The notes under the pieces were generated by a model, which saw only the letters and a list, made by a program, of their open reading frames with translations, ran no database searches and was not told the origin of the DNA. The position numbers and the translations under genes are program-made. This document shows, in pieces, positions 53,266 through 61,700 of a stretch of 64,000 bases of DNA. Position 1 is the stretch's first letter, and every line of letters begins with the position of its first letter. Origin of the DNA: Thalassovita mangrovi (lineage in GTDB: Bacteria; Pseudomonadota; Alphaproteobacteria; Rhodobacterales; Rhodobacteraceae); assembly GCF_009857745.1 (NCBI RefSeq), contig NZ_WWEN01000003.1, positions 558,001 to 622,000 of the forward strand. The letters run 5' to 3'.

Positions 53266-54584
53266 GCCTTCGGGTCCCCTTCCGGTTTGACCCAGCGTAG
53301 CAAGATCAGCCCGATAAGGAAAAGCGCGATCAGCGGAGAAACGCCCAATTGCTGGCTTTGGGTGATCGCGGTTGCCACCCCGATCAGCAGCGGCGCCAGG
53401 AAGGACGTCGCCTTGCCCGCCAGCGCATAGAGCCCGAAGCTTTCGGCCATCTTGTGCGGATTGGCCTGGCGCACCATCATCGTGCGACTGGCCGACTGGA
53501 TGATCCCGCCCGCCGCGCCGATCAGCGCGCCGAGGACATAGAACACGATATCGGGCAATTTCGAATCCGCCCCGACCGGGATGCCATAGACGCTGTCGCG
53601 CGATACGAGGACGATGGAGATGCCGACGAAGGTCAGCACCAGGATGCAGACGGTGATCACCGGCTTGGGCCCGAAGCGTTCATCCGCATGGCCGCCGAGC
53701 CAGGCAAAGATCGCCCCGGCGATGATGGCGATGATGCCGAAGATGCCGGTGTCGACCACGCTCCAGCCCAGCACGCCGGCGGCGTAGATGCCGCCGAACA
53801 CGTACATCCCGTTCAGCGCGTCGCGATAGAACATCGACGAGATGAGGTAGGCGAAAAGCGACGGCGTCCGCGGCAGCCGGGACAGGGTGTGCACCACTTC
53901 GTTCAGCGCTTGTTTTACCGCACCTTTCGGCGCCCCGGCGGGTTTCGGATCGCGCACCCACAGGAAGAAGGGGATCATGAACACCGCGTACCAGATCGCG
54001 GTCAGCGGGCCGACGAAGCGGGTGCCCTCGCGCATTTCGGGGTCCAGCCCGAACAGCGGCGACAGGCCGACGAATGTTTTGCCGGTCGCGGCGCTTTCGG
54101 CGAAGAAGACCAGCATCAGGATCAGCGTGATCAGCCCCCCGACATATCCGAAGGCCCATCCATTGCCGGAAATCCGGCCGATTTCTTCCTTGGTCCCGAG
54201 GTCGGGCAGCATCGAATTGGTGAAGATGGTGGCGAATTCCATCCCGATCAGCCCGATCGCAAACAGGATCAGGGTCAGGGTCAGGTTGAAATGCCCGGGC
54301 GCGGCGATCCACAGGCCCGCGGCGCCGACCACATACATGACCGAAAACAGCCAGATCCAGCGCAGCCGGTTGCCCGACGTGTCCGCCATCGCGCCCAGGA
54401 TCGGCGCCAGCAGCGCGATCACGATTCCCGCCGCGCCGATGCCGAAGCCCCAGGCCGATTGCGCGGCGGTGCCGTCGCCCATCATTTCCTTCACATATGG
54501 CGCGAAGATGAATGTCAGCAGCAGCGTGTTATACGGCTGGCTGGCCCAGTCGAAGAAAAACCAACCCCAAATACGTTTCCGCAT
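53238..54584 (-). CDS. MFS transporter, UMF1 (Atg22-like) family
   Basis: 448 residues from ATG at 54584 (GGGGA site); a TTG ten codons upstream is weaker. Twelve transmembrane helices with the UMF1 pattern: KRIWGWFFFDWASQPYNTLL at the start, APILGAMADTSGNRLRW in loop 2-3 and RISGNGWAFGYVGGL. Family members export or import amino acids or small peptides, but bacterial substrates are mostly unknown. It shares 28 bp with mepA, so export of muropeptides or another link with wall turnover is conceivable. Confidence 0.9.
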   Translation of the reverse strand: MRKRIWGWFFFDWASQPYNTLLLTFIFAPYVKEMMGDGTAAQSAWGFGIGAAGIVIALLAPILGAMADTSGNRLRWIWLFSVMYVVGAAGLWIAAPGHFNLTLTLILFAIGLIGMEFATIFTNSMLPDLGTKEEIGRISGNGWAFGYVGGLITLILMLVFFAESAATGKTFVGLSPLFGLDPEMREGTRFVGPLTAIWYAVFMIPFFLWVRDPKPAGAPKGAVKQALNEVVHTLSRLPRTPSLFAYLISSMFYRDALNGMYVFGGIYAAGVLGWSVVDTGIFGIIAIIAGAIFAWLGGHADERFGPKPVITVCILVLTFVGISIVLVSRDSVYGIPVGADSKLPDIVFYVLGALIGAAGGIIQSASRTMMVRQANPHKMAESFGLYALAGKATSFLAPLLIGVATAITQSQQLGVSPLIALFLIGLILLRWVKPEGDPKAWQDDSSNS

Positions 54585-54648
54585 CCCTGTCCCCAAATCT
54601 CTTATCTCTTGCAATGTGTTATGACAGGCGAATTAACCGTGAGGCAAG

Positions 54649-55185
54649 TCAATCCTGAATTGGGGGCCATGGACGTGCCTTTTCGGCCTCGATCCATTTC
54701 AGCACCCAATCGGGCAATTCCATCGCGACGCCCTCAACCCCAAGCGCGCGGCGCACCCTGTCGGTGCCGACAATACCATCCGTATCGGTGACGGCGGCGC
54801 GGTACACGACGTGGTTGGCGCAATCGCCGTTCTTCTTCCACATCGTCTGATCGATATAAAGAAACCGGTCGTCCCAGCCCAAGGCGCGCGACCGCATTTC
54901 AAAGCGGTCGAACATGCGGATGCGGCGGCGGTATCGCACGCAGGACCCGGCCATGGTCATGCCCCAGCCTTCGCGCTTGAGCGTGGCGATCAGCCCGACC
55001 CGTTTCGCCAGTATCAGCCGGCCCAGATCGAACAGGGTCAGGGTGCGGCCGTTATTGAGCTCCATGAACGGATCGATATCCCAGGGCAGGCACATATGCT
55101 GCGACACATGGGTGCCGTCATAGGGCAGGGCGGGGGCGTTGCGGAATTTGACGAATTCCTTGCCCAGGCGGATCAGCGGAAACAT
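54649..55185 (-). CDS. Thioesterase family protein (Them6-like hot-dog)
   Basis: 178 residues. A hot-dog fold of the acyl-CoA thioesterase type is suggested by QHMCLPWDIDPFMELNNGRT (the D-x-N-x-H-type turn, here DPFMELNNGR), LDLGR-like LTLFDLGRLILAKR and RYRRRIRMFDRFEMRSRALG, the pattern of Them6/YbgC-like proteins. A catalytic residue cannot be fixed by eye. It is a single cytoplasmic or membrane-associated gene, divergent from yggT with 131 bp between. Confidence 0.85.
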   Translation of the reverse strand: MFPLIRLGKEFVKFRNAPALPYDGTHVSQHMCLPWDIDPFMELNNGRTLTLFDLGRLILAKRVGLIATLKREGWGMTMAGSCVRYRRRIRMFDRFEMRSRALGWDDRFLYIDQTMWKKNGDCANHVVYRAAVTDTDGIVGTDRVRRALGVEGVAMELPDWVLKWIEAEKARPWPPIQD

Positions 55186-55316
55186 TGCGGGCTCCTGTCA
55201 GACCGGGCCTGTCTGTCGCCGCACTGCGGCAGGGTCAACAGAAACCCCGCGTCAAAGCTTGCGTCTTGGCCGCGCCGCGCTTACCTGTTGAGCGACCCAA
55301 GAAAGAGGTGCCGTCG

Positions 55317-55601
55317 ATGATTTCGCTGATCCAGATCCTGATGCTTGTGCTGGATGTCGTTTGGTTCTTCGTGATCGCCCATGTGATCATGAGCTGGCTG
55401 ATTAATTTCCAGGTGCTGAACCTGCATCAGCAATTCGTGGCGCAGATCTGGTACGGGCTGAACCGTCTGCTGGAGCCGCTGTATTCGCGCATCCGCAAGA
55501 TCCTGCCGCCGATGGGCGGGATCGACCTGGCGCCGCTGGTGGTGCTGCTGGGCATCATCGCGATCCGCATCGTGGTGCAGAACAACTTCGGTTACTACTG
55601 A
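55317..55601 (+). CDS. YggT family membrane protein
   Basis: 94 residues from ATG at 55317, with AGAGGTG upstream; an earlier in-frame start is not supported. It has two to three transmembrane segments with the YggT core VVWFFVIAHVIMSWLINF, LLEPLYSRIRKILPPMGGID and LAPLVVLLGIIAIRIV. In many bacteria YggT proteins lie near division or DUF167 genes, with roles in osmotic adaptation or septum formation still open. It is followed by a hairpin terminator and then recQ. Confidence 0.92.
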   Translation: MISLIQILMLVLDVVWFFVIAHVIMSWLINFQVLNLHQQFVAQIWYGLNRLLEPLYSRIRKILPPMGGIDLAPLVVLLGIIAIRIVVQNNFGYY

Positions 55602-55624
55602 TCCCCGTCTGACGATCCTGTTCG

Positions 55625-55653
55625 CAAGCCCCGCGCGTCGCCGCCGGGGCTTG
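55625..55653 (+). terminator. Hairpin terminator after yggT
   Basis: A perfect 9 bp stem CAAGCCCCG / CGGGGCTTG with an 11-base loop, followed by TTTACC. The short T-run makes it moderate. Confidence 0.65.
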
Positions 55654-55680
55654 TTTACCGATTCTTAGTGTGGGACAACT

Positions 55681-55712
55681 CCTGTAAGAGCAGAAACAAA
55701 CAATCTTACAGG
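55681..55712 (+). promoter_or_regulatory. Inverted repeat overlapping the recQ ribosome-binding site
   Basis: Perfect arms CCTGTAAGA (55681-55689) and TCTTACAGG (55704-55712), with a 14-base loop, end five bases before the ATG. The second arm includes the AGG that would bind the ribosome, so either a repressor site or an RNA hairpin that hides the site is possible. Confidence 0.6.
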
Positions 55713-55717
55713 TCCTC

Positions 55718-57757
55718 ATGCCAAGCGCTGCCACGCTTCTGAGCGATGTTTTCGGTTACGACGCCTTCCGCCCCGGGCAGGAAGAGGTGGTCGAGGCTGT
55801 CGCGGCGGGCCGCAACGTGCTGGCCATCATGCCGACCGGCGGCGGCAAATCCCTGTGTTTCCAACTGCCCGCGCTGATGCGCGAGGGCGTGACGGTGGTG
55901 ATTTCCCCGCTGATCGCCTTGATGCGCGACCAGGTGCGCGGCCTGCGCGAAGCGGGGGTCGAGGCGGGCGCGCTGACCAGCGGCAACACCCCCGAAGAAA
56001 CCGATGCGGTCTGGCAGGCGCTGGAGGAAGGGCGGCTGAAGCTCTTGTACATCGCGCCCGAACGGTTGGGCGCGGGATCGGCCCTGGGGATGCTGCGGCG
56101 GATCGGGGTCAGCCTGATCGCGGTGGACGAGGCGCATTGCGTCAGCCAATGGGGCCACGATTTCCGCCCCGATTACCTGCGCATCGGCGAATTGCGCCGC
56201 GACCTGAACGTGCCGCTGGCTGCCTTCACCGCAACGGCGGATGCCGAAACCCAGGCCGAAATCGTCACCCGCCTGTTCGACGGGCAGCAGCCCGAAACCT
56301 TCCTGCGCGGTTTCGACCGGCCCAATATCCACCTCGCCTTCGCCGCCAAGAACAATCCCCGCAGTCAGATCCTGAACTTCGCCGCCGCCCGCAAGGGCCA
56401 GTCCGGCATCGTCTATTGCGGCACGCGGGCCAAGACCGAAACGCTGGCCAAGGCGCTGCGCGATGCAGGCCACGCCGCCTGCCATTATCACGGCGGGATG
56501 GAGGCCGAGGATCGCCGCCTGACGGAACAGCGCTTCCAGCAGGAGGACGGGCTGATCGTCGTGGCGACGGTGGCCTTCGGCATGGGGATCGACAAGCCCG
56601 ATATCCGCTGGGTCGCCCATGCCGACCTGCCGAAATCGATCGAAGCCTATTATCAGGAAATCGGCCGCGCCGGGCGCGACGGGGCGCCGGCGGAAACCCT
56701 GACCCTTTTCGGCGCCGACGACATCCGCCTGCGCCGCGCCCAGATCGACGAAGGGCTGGCGCCGCCCGAACGGCGCATGGCCGATCATGCGCGGCTGAAC
56801 GCCTTGCTGGGCTTGGCCGAGGCGCTGAAATGCCGCCGCGAAACCCTGCTGGGCTATTTCGGCGAGACTGAGGTCACTTGCGGCAAATGCGACCTGTGCG
56901 ACAGCCCGCCCGAGGTGTTCGACGGGACCCAGCCGGTGCGCATGGCGCTGTCGGCGATCCTGCGCACCGGGGAATGGTTCGGGTCGGGCCACCTGATCGA
57001 GATTCTGCTGGGCAACACGAACGACCGTATCCGCGCCAAGGGGCATGACGACTTGCCGACCTTCGGGGTGGGCAAGGAGTACAGCCGCCCGCAGTGGCAG
57101 GCGATTTTCCGGCAGATGATGGGCCATGACCTGATCCGCCCCGATCCCGAACGCCACGGCGCATTGCGGATGACGGACACCGCCCTGCCGATCCTGCGCG
57201 GCGAGGACACGATCATGCTGCGCAAGGACACCATCGTTTCCGCGCAGCGCCGCCCGGCGGTCAAGGCATTGGTCAGCGACGAAGACGCGCCGCTGCTGTC
57301 CGCGCTCAAGGCCAAGCGCCGCGCGCTGGCCGAGGCGGCAAGGGTGCCGGCCTACGTGATCTTCAACGACCGCACCCTGATCGAAATGGCCGAAACCCGA
57401 CCCGCGACGCTCGACGACATGGCGCGGATCAGCGGCGTGGGGGCGAAGAAGCTGGAACGCTACGGCGCCGATTTCCTCTCCGTGATCACCGGCGCGGTCG
57501 AGGAAATGCACCCCACCCGCCGCAAGCTGGCGGGCCGCGATGCCGGGGCAGTTTACGACCGTCTGCTTGAGGTTCAGGCAGATCTGACCCGCGGCAGCGA
57601 CGGGTCGGAAAAACCGCTGAGCTGTTCGGCGTCGCTGCTGGCCAAGGTGGCGCAGGTCCGGCCCGGCGACGAAGGCACGATGGCGCGTCTGCTGGGCGAA
57701 AAGCGGGCCGACCGTTTTGCCACCGCCTTTCTGGACGTCCTGCGCGAAGCAGGTTAG
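55718..57757 (+). CDS. recQ: ATP-dependent DNA helicase RecQ
   Basis: 679 residues, longer than E. coli RecQ (about 609). Superfamily 2 motifs are in order: Walker A MPTGGGKSLCF (Lys44), VDEAHCVSQWGHDFRPDY (DEAH plus the aromatic-rich loop), ATADAETQ, VYCGTRAKTETLAK-like motif IV region and GMGIDKPDIRWV with QEIGRAGRDG. A zinc-binding RQC part has VTCGKCDLCDS, and an HRDC domain lies at about 515-590 (LSALKAKRRALAEAA, DDMARISGVGAKKLERY). A C-terminal extension follows. It unwinds recombination and stalled-fork intermediates. Confidence 0.96.
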   Translation: MPSAATLLSDVFGYDAFRPGQEEVVEAVAAGRNVLAIMPTGGGKSLCFQLPALMREGVTVVISPLIALMRDQVRGLREAGVEAGALTSGNTPEETDAVWQALEEGRLKLLYIAPERLGAGSALGMLRRIGVSLIAVDEAHCVSQWGHDFRPDYLRIGELRRDLNVPLAAFTATADAETQAEIVTRLFDGQQPETFLRGFDRPNIHLAFAAKNNPRSQILNFAAARKGQSGIVYCGTRAKTETLAKALRDAGHAACHYHGGMEAEDRRLTEQRFQQEDGLIVVATVAFGMGIDKPDIRWVAHADLPKSIEAYYQEIGRAGRDGAPAETLTLFGADDIRLRRAQIDEGLAPPERRMADHARLNALLGLAEALKCRRETLLGYFGETEVTCGKCDLCDSPPEVFDGTQPVRMALSAILRTGEWFGSGHLIEILLGNTNDRIRAKGHDDLPTFGVGKEYSRPQWQAIFRQMMGHDLIRPDPERHGALRMTDTALPILRGEDTIMLRKDTIVSAQRRPAVKALVSDEDAPLLSALKAKRRALAEAARVPAYVIFNDRTLIEMAETRPATLDDMARISGVGAKKLERYGADFLSVITGAVEEMHPTRRKLAGRDAGAVYDRLLEVQADLTRGSDGSEKPLSCSASLLAKVAQVRPGDEGTMARLLGEKRADRFATAFLDVLREAG

Positions 57758-57790
57758 AAACGTTCTAAACAACATTTCTGAGGACCCGTC

Positions 57791-58570
57791 ATGCTGATCG
57801 TCGTTTCCCCGGCCAAGAAGATCGACACCACCCCGGTTGAGGGCATCACCCCCACCCAGCCGCAATTTGCCGACAGGGCCGAGGAACTGGCGGGCGTGGC
57901 GCGCGACCTGACGGTCGATGACCTGATGAAGCTGATGCATATCAGCGAAAAGCTGGGCAAGCTGAACGCCGAGAGGTTCCGCGATTTCGGCGAAATGGAG
58001 GCCAAACCCGCCGCGCTGGCCTTTGCCGGTGACACTTACGTCGGGCTGGAAGCGGGAACGCTGGACGACGACGAAATGGCCTGGGCGCAGGATCATTTCC
58101 GCATCCTGTCGGGGCTTTACGGGCTGCTGCGGCCGCTGGATAAAATCCAACCCTACCGGCTGGAAATGGGCAGCCGTTTGCAGAACCCGAAGGGCAAGAA
58201 CCTCTACGATTACTGGGGCGGTGACATTGCCGAGGCGCTGAACGCGCAGGCGACAGACATCGGCACCGACACGCTGATCAACTGCGCCAGCCAGGAATAT
58301 TTCGGCGCGGTGGATCTGGGCGCGCTGAAGCTGCGTGTCATCACCCCGGTCTTCATGGAAGAAAAGGCGGGCGTGCCGAAGATCGTCAGCTTCTACGCCA
58401 AGCGCGCCCGCGGCGCGATGGCCCGCTTCATCATCCAGCGCCGCCTGACCGATCCCGAGGGGATCAAGGATTTCGACACCGGCGGTTACCGCTTTAGCCC
58501 CGACCTGAGCGAAGGCGACCGTTGGGTGTTCCTGCGCAGCGCCGAGGCGGCGGAGGCTGCCGCGGCCTGA
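57791..58570 (+). CDS. yaaA: Peroxide stress protein YaaA (DUF328)
   Basis: 259 residues, the family norm. Visible signatures are MLIVVSPAKKIDTTPVEG, FRILSGLYGLLRPLDKIQPY (the strongest YaaA motif), MGSRLQNPKGKNLYDYWGGD, INCASQEYFGAVD and VPKIVSFYAKRARGAMARFI. YaaA limits intracellular iron during peroxide stress and binds DNA in the crystal structure of the E. coli protein. It starts 33 bp after recQ, so both DNA-damage-related genes may share a transcript. Confidence 0.96.
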   Translation: MLIVVSPAKKIDTTPVEGITPTQPQFADRAEELAGVARDLTVDDLMKLMHISEKLGKLNAERFRDFGEMEAKPAALAFAGDTYVGLEAGTLDDDEMAWAQDHFRILSGLYGLLRPLDKIQPYRLEMGSRLQNPKGKNLYDYWGGDIAEALNAQATDIGTDTLINCASQEYFGAVDLGALKLRVITPVFMEEKAGVPKIVSFYAKRARGAMARFIIQRRLTDPEGIKDFDTGGYRFSPDLSEGDRWVFLRSAEAAEAAAA

Positions 58571-58714
58571 TCCCGGCCACGCCCCGTAAACACGCGCCCC
58601 GTAAATAGGCGCAATCCTTCGCAATCCCCCGCAGCGGCGGGGGGTGTTGCCCTTGCCGAATCCTCGGCCCGCGTGTCACCATCACGGCAATTGATTTGAT
58701 CAGGAGCCGTTTTG

Positions 58715-61700
58715 ATGCGCCGCGTTCTTTCCGCCGTTTTCGCCGCCCTTTGTCTGTTGTCGCCCGCCGCCGCCGAAGAGGCGGTGCCGCAGCGCCATTA
58801 CATCCTGACCCGCGATGTGGATTTCTACGGCTCCGACCTGCAGGCGCTGTTCGATACCGATTTCGACGCCTGCGAACGCGCCTGCCTGGCCGATCCGAAC
58901 TGCAAGGCCTTCACCTTCAACGAAAAATCCAACGCCTGTTTCCCCAAATCCGACATCACCGACCGCCAGCCCTATGCCGGCGCCTGGTCGGCCGAAATCG
59001 TCGAGAGTCCGGCGGGTCTTGGCGCGGATGCGGCGGCGCGCGCCGCCGCGGCGCCCTTCCTCGGGGACAGCGACATAAAGGCGGCGCGGGATCAGGCGCA
59101 GCGGATCGGCTGGACCCACCCGGCCGGGCAGTATTCGCTGGAAGCTTTGCTGAACGCGGCGCAGGACCGGCGCCAGCAAAAGGACTGGATCAACGCAATG
59201 CGCTGGATGGGCGGGGCGGTATCGCATAGCGATGCGCCCGATCAATGGCTGGAATATGCCCGCCTGTCGTTGCTGGCCGCCGAGGCCGACAAGAACAACA
59301 AGTACCGCTATCGCAGCCGCGCGCTTTCGGCGGCGATCAACGCCTATCTGCGGGCCGCCAACCCGGCGCTTGCCGCCAACAGCCTGCAGCTGATGGCGCA
59401 GGCCTTCGAGGCCAATGATCGCGGCCGCGACATGATCCCGGCGCTGCGTCTGGCGCTGGACAGGCAACCGAACTGGGCCGAGCTGAGCGATGCGTTGGAC
59501 GACGCCATCGGCAAATACGGCTTCCGCATCACCGAACATGTCGCCGAAAGCGACAGCGCCGCCCCGCGCATCTGCGCCGAATTTTCCGACCCGCTGGTGA
59601 AATCCGGGGTCGATTACACGCCCTTCGTCAAGCTGCCTGCCACCGACATGGCGGTGACGGTCAGCGGCAACCGGCTTTGCGTCGACGGGCTGGATCACGG
59701 CCAGCGCTACAGCCTGACCTTCCGCGAAGGCCTGCCTGCCGCCAGCGGCGAAACCATGGCCAAGGATGTCACCATCACCCAATACGTGCGCGACCGCAGC
59801 GCTTCGGTTCGCTTCTCGGGCCGCGCTTACGTGCTGCCGAAATCGCCCGACGCGGCGCTGCCGGTGGAAACGGTGAATGTCGATGTGCTCGACCTGACCC
59901 TGCGCCAGGTCAGCGATCGCAACATGCTGCGGGTGTTCCAGTCGCACTATTTCGGGCGGCCGCTGAATTACTGGGAGGAAACCGATTTTGGCGCCCTGAT
60001 CGGCGAACAGGTCTGGACCGGCAAGGGTGAGGTTCAGAACGAACTGAACCGCGACATGACCACCCGCCTGCCGCTGGGCGATATCATCGCCGACCTGCCC
60101 GCCGGGATCTACGCGCTGTCGGCCGAGGTGCCCGGCGCGGACCCCTACGAGGACCCGCTGGCGACGCAATGGTTCGTGCTGTCCGATCTGGGCGTGACCA
60201 CGCTGAGCGGCGTGGACGGGCTGCATGTCTTCGTGCGCGGGCTGGGGGACGCCGAACCGGTGACCGGGGCCACGGCCACGCTGATTTCGCAATCGAACCG
60301 GGTGCTGGGCGAGGTGCAGACCGACGCCGAGGGCCACGCGCATTTCGATGCCGGGCTGACAAGGGGGCTGGGCGCGGCGGCGCCCGCGCTGCTGACCGTG
60401 GCGCAGGGGGATCGGGACCTGACCTTTCTGTCGCTGAAGGACCCGGCGTTCGACCTATCGGATCGTGGCGTCGAGGGCCGTGAACCCAGCCCGCCGATCG
60501 ACGTCTTCCTGACCACCGATCGCGGCGCCTACCGCGCTGGTGAAACCATCCACGCCACCGTTCTGGCCCGCGACGGCACCGTGGCGGCGATCGGCGGCCT
60601 GCCGGTCACCGCGATCCTGACCCGGCCCGACGGGGTGGAATATGCCCGATCGCTGTCGTCGCAGGACAAGGCGGGCGGTCATGTCTTTGCCTTCGGTCTT
60701 GGCGACAGCGTGCCGCGCGGGTCGTGGCGGCTCGATATCAAGGCCGACGTGGATCAACCCGCGCTGGCCAGCCAGACCGTTCTGGTCGAGGATTTCCTGC
60801 CCGAGCGGATCGATTTCACCCTGTCGCTGCCCGATTACGACCTGCGCCCCGGGGACGAACCGCCGCTGACGGTAGAGGCGAAATACCTCTTCGGCGCGCC
60901 GGCGGGCGGGTTGTCGGTCGACGGGTCGGTGGTGCTGTCCGAGGCGGAGGAGCTGAAGGGTTATCCCGGCTATCGCTACGGGCGGCAGGATGAAAGTTTT
61001 TACAAACGCACCGAATTCTTCGGTGGCGGCGAAACCGACGATCAGGGCGTCGCGGTGATGCCCTTGCCGCTGCCCGCGATGGAAAATGCCGACCGGCCGC
61101 TGACGGCCGAAGTGCGGGTCAACGTCGCCGAAGGATCGGGCCGCCCGGTCGAACGGCGGCTGAAACGCGACCTGGCGCCCGCGAACCCGATCATCGGCAT
61201 CAAGCAGATGTTCGACGGCGTGGTGCCCGAGGGCGGCGAGGCGCAGTTGCAGGTGATCGCGCTTGGCCCCGACTTGAGCCAGATCGACATGCCGGTGCGC
61301 TGGACCCTGAACCGGGTCACCCATCGATACCAATGGTATCAGCAATGGGGCAGCTGGAACTGGGAACCGATCACCACCCGCAAACCGATCAGCAGCGGCG
61401 AAGCGATGCTGGGCGCCGATCCCCTGACGGTCAGCGTACCGGTCGAGTGGGGCAATTACGAATTGGTGGTGGAACGGCAGGGTGGCGACTACGTGTCGGC
61501 CAGCAGTTCCTTCTATGCCGGATGGTACGCACCCGCCGATGTCAGCACCACGCCCGATACGTTGGAACTGTCGCTGGACAAACCGGCGTATGGAAGCGGC
61601 GAGGTCGCGCAATTGCGGCTGGTGCCGCGCTATGCGGGCAAGGCGCTTGTCACGGTGATGTCGAACCGGGTGATCGCGATGAAGGCGGTCGAGGTCAGCG

